Assembly (NCBI RefSeq): GCF_900491935.1
Contig: NZ_UEXK01000004.1
Span: 4,479,267 to 4,543,266 of the forward strand
Direction of reading: 5' to 3'
Source of the DNA: Klenkia terrae
Lineage (GTDB): Bacteria > Actinomycetota > Actinomycetes > Mycobacteriales > Geodermatophilaceae
Length of the DNA: 64,000 bases
A model generated the notes under the pieces. That model was not told the origin of the DNA. It saw only the letters and a list, made by a program, of their open reading frames with translations, and searched no databases. The position numbers and the translations under genes are program-made. Positions 49,276-60,336 of this stretch are shown piece by piece; the stretch's first letter is position 1; every line of letters starts with the position of its first letter.

Positions 49276-49692
49276 GTGATCGTCCCGACCATCCGGCAGG
49301 TGGTGCTCGACGGCACCGACATCCGCACGCTGGCCGAGTTCTACCGGCAGCTGCTCGGCTACGAGTACCGGCCCGGGGACGAACCCCCGGCCGAGGGACC
49401 AGACGAGCTGGAGTGGCTGGTGCTGCGCAGCCCCGGCGGCGCGCCGCAGCTGGCGTTCCAGCAGGTGGAGCGGCTCACGCCGACCACCTGGCCCGAGGAC
49501 GACGTCCCGATGCAGCTGCACCTGGACTGTTCCGTGCCCGATGTGCTGAGCCTGCAGCAGGTGCTGCAGACCGCATTGGGGCTCGGGGCGACGCTCCGGC
49601 TGGACCGCAGCGAGGACCCGGACGAGCCGCTGTACGTGCTGGTCGACCCGGCGGGGCATCCGTTCTGCGTCTTCGTGGAGGCGCCGCTCTGA
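49276..49692 (+). CDS. VOC family protein
   Basis: 138 residues from GTG 49276 with GAGGAGGGG upstream. VIVPTIRQVVLDGTDIRTLAEFYRQLLGYEYRPGD is the first half, YVLVDPAGHPFCVFVEAPL the end of the second. The third VOC protein in the window; substrate unknown. Divergent from the DinB-type gene. Confidence 0.87.
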   Translation: MIVPTIRQVVLDGTDIRTLAEFYRQLLGYEYRPGDEPPAEGPDELEWLVLRSPGGAPQLAFQQVERLTPTTWPEDDVPMQLHLDCSVPDVLSLQQVLQTALGLGATLRLDRSEDPDEPLYVLVDPAGHPFCVFVEAPL

Positions 49693-50288
49693 GAGCCCGG
49701 CCTACTCACCTGCTGTGGGTGGGCGGAAAGGGCTCGGGGCGCAGTGTCGGGAGCAAGGCGCCCCGGGCTACCCAGGTTTGTCGTATTGGTGCCGATTGAG
49801 CGGCCGCACGGGTCGTGCCGACGAGGGACGACGGTGGTGGCGCAGGTGGTGACCGATGCGGACGCCGCCCGTCCGACGCGATCGACCTGCCCCCGCAGCA
49901 CCACCCAGGTGTCCGCGTCGAGATCAGCCCCGTCGGTCCTCCTGGATAGGGGGTCCCCCAACTGGTCGCCCTGGACGCGTCGAGTCGTCGCCGCTCGATC
50001 GGCATGACCGACCCGACTCGGCAGACCGCCCAGGTGAACGAGTCGCTCCCGAGCGGCCCTGCGTCGACACACGGGCGTCCCCGAACTGGCCGCCGGAGCC
50101 GCGTCGAGGTCGTCGCCGCCCGATCGGCACAGCCCTCCCCCGCCTGATGCCTCCCCACTGACGACGACGGTCCAGACACCGGTCGACTTCTTTCGTCACG
50201 CCAGGTGGCGGCCCGCTAGCAGAGAATTAGCTGTTCAGGACGCTGTTCGGGCGCCGTTTCTGTCAGACCCCTCTGGTGGACTGGGTCC
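49693..50288. other. Gene-poor interval with degenerate repeats
   Basis: About 595 bases with no supportable gene. Two segments near 49960-50006 and 50085-50132 resemble one another (both contain ACTGG, a CGTCGAG stretch, GTCGTCGCCG and CGATCGGCA), suggesting a decayed duplication. An unusually A/T-rich patch (AGAGAATTAGCTGTTCAGGA near 50220-50240) precedes the HNH gene and may be its promoter. Confidence 0.5.
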
Positions 50289-52010
50289 ATGACAGCGACG
50301 GCGCGACGGTTCCGGGTGGAGGTGACCCCCTACGTCACCGCTGTCCCCGTCGACGCTGCGCCGGTGCCACGGCTGACCGAGCTCGCGGCCGCCGCCGGGC
50401 TCTCGGGTACCGAGCTGGACGCGGAGCTGGCCTCGGTGGCCAAGCAGATGTCGGCCCTGGCCGCCTACCGCGCCGGCCTGATCGAGCGGAAGGCCACCCT
50501 CGGGGCCCGGCAGCCGCTGCCGTTCGCGCCCGGTGCGCGCACCGACACCCGCCCCGACGCCGACCCGGATCTTGACCCGTCACTGCAGACCGCCGATGAC
50601 TTCCTGCCCGACGAGGTCGCGGTCCTGCTGAACATGTCCGTCGGGTCGGCCCGGTACCTGGTGGATGACGACCTGACGCTGGTCCGGCAGTTCCCGGCGG
50701 TGTGGGATGCGTTGGCTGATCAGCGGATCGATGAGACCCGTGCCAAGGCCATCGTGCGGGCGCTGCGCTACCAGGCCCGGTCGTGGGGCGGCCCGGTCGA
50801 CGACGCGATCGTCGACGCGGTCGCCGCCCGCGGGGTGGCGTGGGCCGCGGCAGGGTGCGCGCCCTCGACGTTGCGCGTCCGGCTCGAGGCCGCGCTGATC
50901 GCTGCGGACCCTGCGGCGGCGGACCGGCGGCGGGAGTTGCGCAAGCGGGAGGCCGGGGTGCGGGTGCAGGGCACCGGCGACGGCCTGGCCGACGTGCGGG
51001 TGGCCGGGATGGAGGCTGCGACCGCGAAGCTGGTGAAGGCCCAGCTGGCGGCGTTCGCGCGGGAGCGGAAGGCCGACGGAGACGACCGCCGGGCCGGGGA
51101 GATCGAGACCGAACTGGTCGCCACCCTCATCACCCGCCCCTGGGAAGCCCAGGACCCCGTGGTCGCCCACGTGACCATCAACGCCGACCTCGCCGACCTC
51201 CTCCCCGACGCCCCGGCGAAGGCCGAGTCGGCGGCAGCCGAGGGCGCCGTCCCCAGCGACGAGACAACCGAGGACGAAGCGACCGAAGACGAAGCGACCG
51301 AAGACGGAGCGACCGAGGACGAGGCGGCCGAGGATGGCTCCGCCGACGACGACGCGGCCGACGACGACGCGGCCGACTACGAAGCGATCAGCGTCCCGGC
51401 CGCCCGTGATGCGGGCTGCGGTAGCCGGGTCGGGCACGTCGGCGGATTGCCGGTCACCCCGGCCGCGGTGCGGTCCCTGCTGCACCGCATCGACGCCCTC
51501 GGTCTGACCCACCCCGACGGCGGAGACCTCGACCTCACCATCACCGGCGAGCGCGGCCGACTGCTCGCCGTCGCCACCCCCGAGGAGCTGGTCGCCGCTG
51601 CGAAGGGCGGGCGTGGACTCGGACCGCCACCACCAGCTCCTGGCTACACACCGACCGCAGCCCAGTACCGGTACCTGCGCGCCCGCGACCGGCACTGCCG
51701 CTTCCCCGGCTGCCGACAAGTCGCCCGGACCTGCGACGCCGACCACGTCATCCCCTACGACCACCACGACCCCGAACGGGGTGGACCGACCTGCGTCCGC
51801 AACCTGGCCATGCTCTGCCGCCGGCACCACCGGCTCAAGACCCACGCGCCCGGCTGGCGGTTCGCCATCGACGCCGACGGCACCCTGCACGTGACCACGC
51901 CCGGCGGCACGACCCGGACCACCCGGCCACCGGCGATGGGTGAGGTCCTCGACCTGCTCGAGGAGTCGCCGCCGCCCTACGACCCAGCCGCCGACCCACC
52001 ACCCTTCTGA
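50289..52010 (+). CDS. DUF222 / HNH endonuclease (13E12 repeat family)
   Basis: 573 residues. N-terminal DUF222 helical region (LTELAAAAGLSGTELDAELASVAKQ; VAVLLNMSVGSARYLVDDDLTLVRQFP), then a highly acidic insertion at residues 316-365 made of near-repeats of TEDEA, and the C-terminal HNH nuclease motif RARDRHCRFPGCRQVARTCDADHVIPYDHHDPERGG followed by LAMLCRRHHRLKTH with four cysteines for a zinc site. Such genes are multicopy in many actinobacteria and are suspected mobile or defence elements. A GACTGGGTCC motif precedes ATG 50289. Confidence 0.92.
   Translation: MTATARRFRVEVTPYVTAVPVDAAPVPRLTELAAAAGLSGTELDAELASVAKQMSALAAYRAGLIERKATLGARQPLPFAPGARTDTRPDADPDLDPSLQTADDFLPDEVAVLLNMSVGSARYLVDDDLTLVRQFPAVWDALADQRIDETRAKAIVRALRYQARSWGGPVDDAIVDAVAARGVAWAAAGCAPSTLRVRLEAALIAADPAAADRRRELRKREAGVRVQGTGDGLADVRVAGMEAATAKLVKAQLAAFARERKADGDDRRAGEIETELVATLITRPWEAQDPVVAHVTINADLADLLPDAPAKAESAAAEGAVPSDETTEDEATEDEATEDGATEDEAAEDGSADDDAADDDAADYEAISVPAARDAGCGSRVGHVGGLPVTPAAVRSLLHRIDALGLTHPDGGDLDLTITGERGRLLAVATPEELVAAAKGGRGLGPPPPAPGYTPTAAQYRYLRARDRHCRFPGCRQVARTCDADHVIPYDHHDPERGGPTCVRNLAMLCRRHHRLKTHAPGWRFAIDADGTLHVTTPGGTTRTTRPPAMGEVLDLLEESPPPYDPAADPPPF
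51262..51378 (+). repeat. Acidic 15-base tandem repeat within the HNH gene
   Basis: Degenerate units of about 15 bases around GACGAAGCGACCGAA encode repeated TEDEA, shifting to DDDAA units further on. It separates DUF222 from the HNH domain as a flexible acidic linker. Confidence 0.7.
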
Positions 52011-52453
52011 CCGTCTGGCCTCGACAGACGACCCGCTGAGCGGCGTTCGGCCGCCCGGGTGGGCGTCCCGTCCAAGGTGATCACCCAAGGCTTCGATACG
52101 GCCGCCGGACGGCCATCGGTTCTCGGGGTGCGGGCCTTCGCGGTGGCCCGGGCCGGGTTCGACGGGAGGGGGTGCTCTGAGGCGAGGTCCGGCACAGTGG
52201 CGGGGCCCTGGGCCACGCGGTCGCCACGCTGGCCGGTGGCGGAGCTGATCCGGAGCGACTCGGACGCAGGTTCGGTGGCCGACGCGACTGCAGTCCGACG
52301 GGGCGGGACCCAGGGCTCCGGGTCGTCGGAAGGGGGGGGTCAGGCCAAGCGCCGGTTCCGCCAGGCAGCACGATCAGCAGCGGCAGCCGGGTCGCCGTGG
52401 CGTCGGCGGAGGGTGGGCACACGGCCCGACGAGGGCAGCGGGAGACTGGGTGC
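52011..52453. other. Gene-free interval after the HNH gene
   Basis: About 440 bases without a supportable gene. It contains the palindrome GGTGATCACC (52076-52085) inside CCAAGG...CCAAGG and a run of eight G near 52335. The segment CTTCGATACGGCCGCCGG looks like an intergenic repeat, which only a genome-wide search could test. Confidence 0.5.
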
Positions 52454-53920
52454 ATGAGCTCTGCCGACGACCTCGCGGGCAGCCCCGCCGTCCCCGACGC
52501 CACCCGCCGCGCCCCGCACGACCAGGCGTTCGGGCCCTGGGTGCAGACCACGCTGGCCGACGGCTGGGACCCCGAGCCCGAGGCGCCGCATCCTGCCCAC
52601 CCGGGCGCCGCCGCCGCCGCTGCCGCGCACCGCGCCCGCCTGCTGGCCGCCCTGCCCGGGGGCACCGTCGTCGTCCCGTCGGGCACCGCTCCGGTCCGCG
52701 CCAACGACACCGTCTACGGGTTCCGCCCCGCCAGCGCCTACACCTGGCTCACCGGTGACCAGGCCGAGGGCGCCGTCCTCCTCCTCGCCCCCGACGGCGC
52801 CGCCACGATCTACCTGCCGCCCTCCGCCGGGCCGGGCACGCTCACCTACGTCACCGACCGCCGCGAGGGCGCACTCTGGGTCGGCGGCGTCCCCTCCGCC
52901 GCCGGCACCGCCGCCGCTCTCGACGTGCAGGTCCGACCGCGCACCGAGCTCCCCGCCGCCCTCCGCGCCGCCGGTGACGCCCGGGTCCTCGGCGGTGTCG
53001 ACCCCGACCTGGGACCCGGCGACCCCGAGCTGGGCCGCACGGTCGACCGCCTCCGCGCGGTCAAGGACGACTGGGAGATCGACCGCCTCGCCGACGCCTG
53101 CGCCGCCACCGCCCGCGGGTTCGCCGACGTCGTCCGCGAACTGCCGGAGCTCCTCGCCGGCGACGGCCGGCGCGGCGAGCGCTGGCTCGAGGGCACCTTC
53201 TGGCGCCGCGCCCGCCTCGAGGGCAACGACGTCGGCTACTCCTCCATCGTCGCCGCCGGCACGCACGGCACCTCGCTGCACTGGGCCCCCGTCGACGGCG
53301 ACATCCGCCCCGGCCAGCTGCTGCTCGCCGACATGGGCGTGGAGACCACCTCCCTCTACACCGCCGACGTCACCCGCACCCTGCCCGTCTCCGGCACCTG
53401 GACGCCGGTCCAGCGCCGGGTGCACGACGCCGTCCGCGAGGCCCATGACGCCGGCATCGCCGAGGTCCGCCCCGGCCGCGACTTCCTCGCCGCCCACCGC
53501 GCCGCGCAGTGGGTCCTGGCCGACCACCTCTGCCGCTGGGGACTGATCCCCTGGTCGGCCGACGACGCCCTGCACGAGGACCTCGCCCGCCCCGGCGCCG
53601 GCGCCCACCGGCGCTACACCCTGCACTCCACCAGCCACCTGCTCGGCCTGGACGTGCACGACTGCGCCACCCTGGACGGCGCCGAGTACCTGGCCACCAC
53701 GCTCCAGCCGGGGCACTGCCTCACCGTCGAGCCCGGCCTGTACTTCCAGGTCAACGACCGCACCGTCCCCGACGAGCTGCGCGGGGTCGCCGTCCGCATC
53801 GAGGACGACCTCGTGGTCACCGACGGCGCCGCCCGGGTGCTGTCCGACGCGCTGCCCACCGACGCCGACGAGCTGGTCGCCTGGATGGCCGACGTGCAGG
53901 CCCGGCCGCGCGAGCTGTAG
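52454..53920 (+). CDS. Aminopeptidase P family protein (Xaa-Pro aminopeptidase)
   Basis: Cleaves N-terminal residues before proline. 488 residues from ATG 52454: N-terminal creatinase-like domain with NDTVYGFRPASAYTWLTGDQAEGAVLLL, then the pita-bread metallopeptidase with metal ligands in LLADMGVETTSLYTADVTRTLPV (two Asp), LHSTSHLLGLDVHD (His), TVEPGLYFQV (Glu) and VRIEDDLVVT (Glu). The usual GHGIG is replaced by SHLLG, as in the proline aminopeptidase group. Convergent with gcvP across a hairpin terminator. Confidence 0.92.
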   Translation: MSSADDLAGSPAVPDATRRAPHDQAFGPWVQTTLADGWDPEPEAPHPAHPGAAAAAAAHRARLLAALPGGTVVVPSGTAPVRANDTVYGFRPASAYTWLTGDQAEGAVLLLAPDGAATIYLPPSAGPGTLTYVTDRREGALWVGGVPSAAGTAAALDVQVRPRTELPAALRAAGDARVLGGVDPDLGPGDPELGRTVDRLRAVKDDWEIDRLADACAATARGFADVVRELPELLAGDGRRGERWLEGTFWRRARLEGNDVGYSSIVAAGTHGTSLHWAPVDGDIRPGQLLLADMGVETTSLYTADVTRTLPVSGTWTPVQRRVHDAVREAHDAGIAEVRPGRDFLAAHRAAQWVLADHLCRWGLIPWSADDALHEDLARPGAGAHRRYTLHSTSHLLGLDVHDCATLDGAEYLATTLQPGHCLTVEPGLYFQVNDRTVPDELRGVAVRIEDDLVVTDGAARVLSDALPTDADELVAWMADVQARPREL

Positions 53921-53936
53921 CGGCCACGCACCGCCG

Positions 53937-53976
53937 GGTTCCCGCCCTCACCGCACAGCGGATGAGGGCGGGAACC
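53937..53976. terminator. Bidirectional terminator between aminopeptidase P and gcvP
   Basis: Perfect 14-bp stem GGTTCCCGCCCTCA / TGAGGGCGGGAACC around a 12-base loop, in the 67-base gap between the convergent genes. No T tract, as is common in high-GC actinobacteria. Confidence 0.75.
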
Positions 53977-53987
53977 GCGTCAGTGGG

Positions 53988-56969
<2,982 letters not shown>

Positions 56970-56993
56970 GACCCCGAACGTACCCGCTGGCGG

Positions 56994-57554
56994 CTAGGCG
57001 GAGGCGCGGCGGCGGCGACGGGCGGAGAGCTCGTCGTCGGCCTCGACCGGACCGCCGTCCAGGCGCTCGGCGGGCAGCTCGGCGAGCTCGCCGGTCAGCT
57101 CGCGCAGCGCGCCGGACACCGCGATGCCGAACACGCCCTGGCCACCGGCGAGCAGGTCGACGACCTCCTCGGCCGAGGTGCACTCGTACACCGTCGCGCC
57201 GTCGGACAGCAGGGTCACGTTGGCCAGGTCCTTGACCCCGCGGGTGCGCAGGTGGTCCACGGCCTTGCGGATGTTCTGCAGCGAGACCCCGGTGTCCAGC
57301 AGTCGCTTGACGACCTTGAGCACGAGGATGTCGCGGAAGCTGTAGAGGCGCTGGGTGCCCGAGCCGGTGGCGGTGCGGACCGACGGGGCGACCAGACCTG
57401 TTCTCGCCCAGTAGTCCAACTGCCGATAGGTGATGCCAGAGGCCGCACACGCGGTGGGGCCCCGGTAGCCGAACGCGTCGGAGTCGGCCTCGTCGTAGGA
57501 GGGAGCACCCACTGCCGCGTCGGTGAACAGCTGGCCCTGGTTGCCGTCGCCCAC
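56994..57554 (-). CDS. MerR family regulator (Rv1830-like)
   Basis: 186 residues. MerR helix-turn-helix FGYRGPTACAASGITYRQLDYWARTGLVAPSVRTATGSGTQRLYSFRDILVLKVVKRLLDTGVSLQNIRKAVDHL, then a C-terminal domain (VTLLSDGATVYECTSAEEVVDLLAGGQGVFGIAVSGALREL) and a basic tail. In mycobacteria the equivalent gene adjoins the glycine cleavage cluster and affects cell growth and division. It stands directly upstream of gcvP (24-base gap), so they may be co-transcribed. Confidence 0.9.
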   Translation of the reverse strand: MGDGNQGQLFTDAAVGAPSYDEADSDAFGYRGPTACAASGITYRQLDYWARTGLVAPSVRTATGSGTQRLYSFRDILVLKVVKRLLDTGVSLQNIRKAVDHLRTRGVKDLANVTLLSDGATVYECTSAEEVVDLLAGGQGVFGIAVSGALRELTGELAELPAERLDGGPVEADDELSARRRRRASA

Positions 57555-57705
57555 GTCAGCGTCCTCCTCGTCGTGCGGCCCGATCCGGAGACCCGGCCGG
57601 CGCCCCGCGCGACCACCGAGCTGTGCGCTCGGAGTTGCACCGGGGTGATTCGTCGAAGGTAGGCCCGCCCGGTGGGGCGGTCAACCGCGGTCGGCGGCGT
57701 GTCGA

Positions 57706-57731
57706 CCAGGTCACCCCAGAGGGTGACCTGG
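57706..57731. repeat. Perfect 11-bp inverted repeat upstream of MerR gene
   Basis: CCAGGTCACCC and GGGTGACCTGG around a 4-base loop, between the DUF151 stop (57777) and the MerR start (57554). It could end the DUF151 transcript or be a MerR operator; an extra half-like GTGACCTG follows at 57734. Confidence 0.6.
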
Positions 57732-57776
57732 CTGTGACCTGCGATCGGCACGCCGTCACGGCCCACTCACGCTGGG

Positions 57777-58268
57777 TCAGGGGCTGGGGTCCGACGTGGG
57801 ATCCGGGCCGAAGAAGTCGTCCGGGCTGACCTGGTCGAGGAACTCGCGGAACTTCTCGACCTCGTCCTCCTGCTCGTCGGGGATCTCGATCCCCACCTCG
57901 TCGAGCAGTGCCTCCGCGCCGTAGATCGGCGCACCGGTGCGGACGGCGAGCGCGACCGCGTCCGAGGGGCGGGCGCTGACCGTCCGCTCGTCGCCGAAGA
58001 CGAGCTCGGCGAGGTAGATGCCGTCCTTCATCTCGGTGATGTGCACGGCCTCGAGGCTGGCCCCGAGCACGGTGACCACCTCGCGCAGCAGGTCGTGGGT
58101 CATCGGCCGGGCCGGCCGGACCCCCTGCTGCTCGAACGCGATGGCCGCGGCCTCGACCGCGCCGATCCAGATCGGCAGGTAGCGCTCGCCCTGCGTCTCC
58201 TTCAGCAGCAGGATCGGCTGGTTGCCGGGCAGCTCGACCCGGACACCGACCACTCTGAGCTCCTGCAC
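57777..58268 (-). CDS. Bifunctional nuclease family protein (DUF151)
   Basis: 163 residues: LRVVGVRVELPGNQPILLLKETQGERYLPIWIGAVEAAAIAFEQQGVRPARPMTHDLL is the BFN/DUF151 signature, continued by MKDGIYLAELVF and SARPSDAVALAVRTGAPIYGAEALLDEVGI; then an acidic tail. Related proteins have reported DNase and RNase activity in plants and M. tuberculosis. Position equals Rv1829. A strong GGGGGAGG precedes the GTG start. Confidence 0.92.
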   Translation of the reverse strand: MQELRVVGVRVELPGNQPILLLKETQGERYLPIWIGAVEAAAIAFEQQGVRPARPMTHDLLREVVTVLGASLEAVHITEMKDGIYLAELVFGDERTVSARPSDAVALAVRTGAPIYGAEALLDEVGIEIPDEQEDEVEKFREFLDQVSPDDFFGPDPTSDPSP

Positions 58269-58339
58269 GATGGGCCTCCCCCGGTCGGTGCTGGACCGAC
58301 CACGAGGGCCGGACGACGGTTCACAACGTACGCCGCGGG

Positions 58340-59110
58340 TCAGGCCCCGGCGTCGGCCCCGAGGACCTCGCGGAGCCGGGCCTCCAGCAGCGCGGTGTGC
58401 AGCTGGGTGGACAGCGTGCCCAGCTCCCGCAGCTGCTCGGCCGCGCGGGTGTGCGCGTCCTCGGAGCGGGCCATCAGCACCGGGGCGACGACCTGCTCGA
58501 CCAGGGCGGCCTCGCGCTCGGCGCTGGTCCGGTACACCCGCAGGTGCCGGGGCTCGATGCCGTGCCGGGCCAGACCGCCGGCGGCCCGGGCCACCGCCAG
58601 GGCCGACGCCGGGAACCGGCCGTCGGCACCCGGGGTCAGCAGGCCGTACTGCACGCAGTCGGCCAGCTGGGCGTCGTCGAGGTCCGCCGCGGCCGCGAAG
58701 TCGGCGGCCGACAGCGGCTCGCCCTGCTCGGGCTCCCGGGCCGGTGCCGGCTGCGACTCCGGAGCCGTGACCTCGGGGCGCGCCGGCAGCGTGGCCGGCG
58801 ACTCGCCCCGGTCCAGCGCGTCCAGCTGCTCCTTGATCACCCGCAGCGGGAGGTACTGGTCGCGCTGGGCGGCCAGCACGAACCGCAGCCGGTCGATGTC
58901 GGCGGTGGAGAACTTCCGGTATCCCGACGGCGTGCGCTGCGGGTGGACCAGGTCCTCGCCCTCGAGGTAGCGGATCTTGGAGATCGTCACGTCGGGGAAC
59001 TCGTCGCGCAGGTCGGCGAGCACCTCGCCGATGGTGAACCGGGGCCGGCTGTCGGCCCCGGTCGCGCCGGCACCCGGCGCGGGCTCCCCGGCCCGGGCCG
59101 CCGCGGTCAC
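58340..59110 (-). CDS. ftsR: MerR family regulator FtsR-like (Rv1828-like)
   Basis: 256 residues. N-terminal MerR domain RFTIGEVLADLRDEFPDVTISKIRYLEGEDLVHPQRTPSGYRKFSTADIDRLRFVLAAQRDQYLPLRVIKEQLDAL. The C-terminal domain (ADLDDAQLADCVQYGLLTPGADGRFPASALAVARAAGGLARHGIEPRHLRVYRTSAEREAALVEQVV) resembles the Rv1828/FtsR effector domain. In Corynebacterium FtsR activates ftsZ. The GTG overlaps the garA stop by 4 bases, as in mycobacterial synteny. Confidence 0.9.
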   Translation of the reverse strand: MTAAARAGEPAPGAGATGADSRPRFTIGEVLADLRDEFPDVTISKIRYLEGEDLVHPQRTPSGYRKFSTADIDRLRFVLAAQRDQYLPLRVIKEQLDALDRGESPATLPARPEVTAPESQPAPAREPEQGEPLSAADFAAAADLDDAQLADCVQYGLLTPGADGRFPASALAVARAAGGLARHGIEPRHLRVYRTSAEREAALVEQVVAPVLMARSEDAHTRAAEQLRELGTLSTQLHTALLEARLREVLGADAGA

Positions 59111-59625
59111 GACGAGGCGGGCTCGCCGGTGCGCGGCCCGGTCAGGTAGACCAACCGGAACTTGCCGATCTGCACCTCGTCGCCACCGGCGAGGGAGGCG
59201 ACGTCCACCGGCTCGCGGTTGACGTAGGTGCCGTTGAGGCTGCCCACGTCGTGCACGGTGAAGCCGCCACCCTCGCGGTGGAACTCCACGTGCCGGCGAC
59301 TGACGGTCACGTCGTCGAGGAAGATGTCGCTGTCGGGGTGCCGACCGGCGGTGGTGACCTCCTGGTCGAGCAGGAAGCGGCTGCCCGCGTTCGGGCCACG
59401 CTTGACCACCAGCAGGGCGGAGCCGGCCGGGAGGGACTCCACGGCGCCGGCGTGCGCGTCGAGCGGGGTCTCACCGGTCTGGGGGGCCTCGCCGGAGTCC
59501 TCGCCGCCCACCTTGGGGATGACGCTGGTGGACTCGCCCACCCGCTCCGGGGACAGGGCCGAGCCGCACTGCGCGCAGAAGCGACTGCCCTCGGGGTTCT
59601 GGTGTCCACATCGAGTGCAGTGCAC
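59107..59625 (-). CDS. garA: FHA domain protein GarA with N-terminal zinc ribbon
   Basis: 172 residues. FHA domain from about 75: LVVKRGPNAGSRFLLDQEVTTAGRHPDSDIFLDDVTVSRRHVEFHREGGGFTVHDVGSLNGTYVNREPV, with the phosphothreonine-binding GRH...SRRH...NGTY set. GarA switches central carbon flux (2-oxoglutarate dehydrogenase, GDH) under control of PknB/PknG. The phosphorylation motif is GESTSVIP (Ser32-Thr33) where mycobacterial GarA has two threonines. An added zinc ribbon precedes it: CTRCGHQNPEGSRFCAQCG. Coupled to ftsR. Confidence 0.92.
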   Translation of the reverse strand: MHCTRCGHQNPEGSRFCAQCGSALSPERVGESTSVIPKVGGEDSGEAPQTGETPLDAHAGAVESLPAGSALLVVKRGPNAGSRFLLDQEVTTAGRHPDSDIFLDDVTVSRRHVEFHREGGGFTVHDVGSLNGTYVNREPVDVASLAGGDEVQIGKFRLVYLTGPRTGEPASS

Positions 59626-59838
59626 GGTGTCTCCTCCGGATGTGCAGGCGGCACCGCCGCGGACTGTCTTCTCAGGCCGCGGCCGGCCGGCGGACGACGG
59701 GCCGGGCGGCCCGTCGAGGGTCGGCCGCCGCTGTCAGCGGGCGGGCCGGGATCATGGAACCAGTCGGCCGACCCGAGGGTCAACCGGACGTCGAGGCTGA
59801 GGGTGGGTCCGTCGCGGCACCGTCGCGGTGCCGTCCCG

Positions 59839-59864
59839 GATCACTCTCGGCGAGCATAGTGATC
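59839..59864. promoter_or_regulatory. Promoter and candidate operator upstream of garA
   Basis: GATCACT and AGTGATC form a 7-bp perfect inverted repeat 12 bases apart. On the minus strand the -10-like TATGCT overlaps one arm (59853-59858), so a bound protein would cover the promoter. The garA start is about 215 bases further on, leaving a long 5' leader. Confidence 0.45.
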
Positions 59865-59917
59865 GCCGCATCCCGGGTGACCGGGGGTCGGCCCCGGCGG
59901 CTGCCGGGCGGGTCGGG

Positions 59918-60322
59918 TCAGCCCTGGTCGACCAGGGTCTGGTAGGCCTGCGCGTCCATCAGCTCGGCGGTCGGGTCCTCGGTGTCGCCGGTGACCTCGA
60001 TCTCCAGCAGCCAGCCCTCGCCGTAGGGGTCGGAGTTGACCGTCTCGGGGGTCTCGGCCAGCGCGTCGTTGACCGCCGACACCGTCCCGGCCAGCGGCGC
60101 GTAGACGTCGGACACGCTCTTCGTGGACTCGACCTCGCCGATCGGGTTGCCCACGGTGAGCTCGTCGCCGACGGCGGGCAGCTGGACGAACACGATGTCG
60201 CCCAGGGCGTCCTGCGCGTGGTCGGTGATCCCGATGCGGACCACCGTGGCCGCACCGGAGGTGCCCTGGACCTGGGCCCACTCGTGCTGGTCGGTGTAGC
60301 GGCGGTCCTCAGGGGTGCTCAT
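59918..60322 (-). CDS. gcvH: Glycine cleavage system H protein
   Basis: Lipoyl carrier of the glycine cleavage system. 134 residues: YTDQHEWAQVQG, VRIGITDHAQDALGDIVFVQLPAVGDELTVG, and the lipoylation lysine in EVESTKSVSDVYAPLAGTVSAVND, ending DPYGEGWLLEIEV. The Shine-Dalgarno-like AGAGAAGGA precedes the ATG. It is upstream of garA on the same strand, but the 290-base gap and promoter separate them. Confidence 0.97.
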   Translation of the reverse strand: MSTPEDRRYTDQHEWAQVQGTSGAATVVRIGITDHAQDALGDIVFVQLPAVGDELTVGNPIGEVESTKSVSDVYAPLAGTVSAVNDALAETPETVNSDPYGEGWLLEIEVTGDTEDPTAELMDAQAYQTLVDQG

Positions 60323-60336
60323 GCGTCGTCCTTCTC

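Noticed and set aside
49706-50179. A 157-codon minus-strand frame in the gap before the HNH gene
   Set aside because: Arg/Pro/Ser-rich, contains the degenerate repeats and no domain; other frames in the gap are just as open.
52076-52085. Palindrome GGTGATCACC in the gap after the HNH gene
   Set aside because: Only ten bases and isolated; too common by chance to call a site without genome-wide counts.
56970-56993. A glycine riboswitch before gcvP
   Set aside because: The gap to the upstream gene is only 24 bases, far too short for an aptamer.
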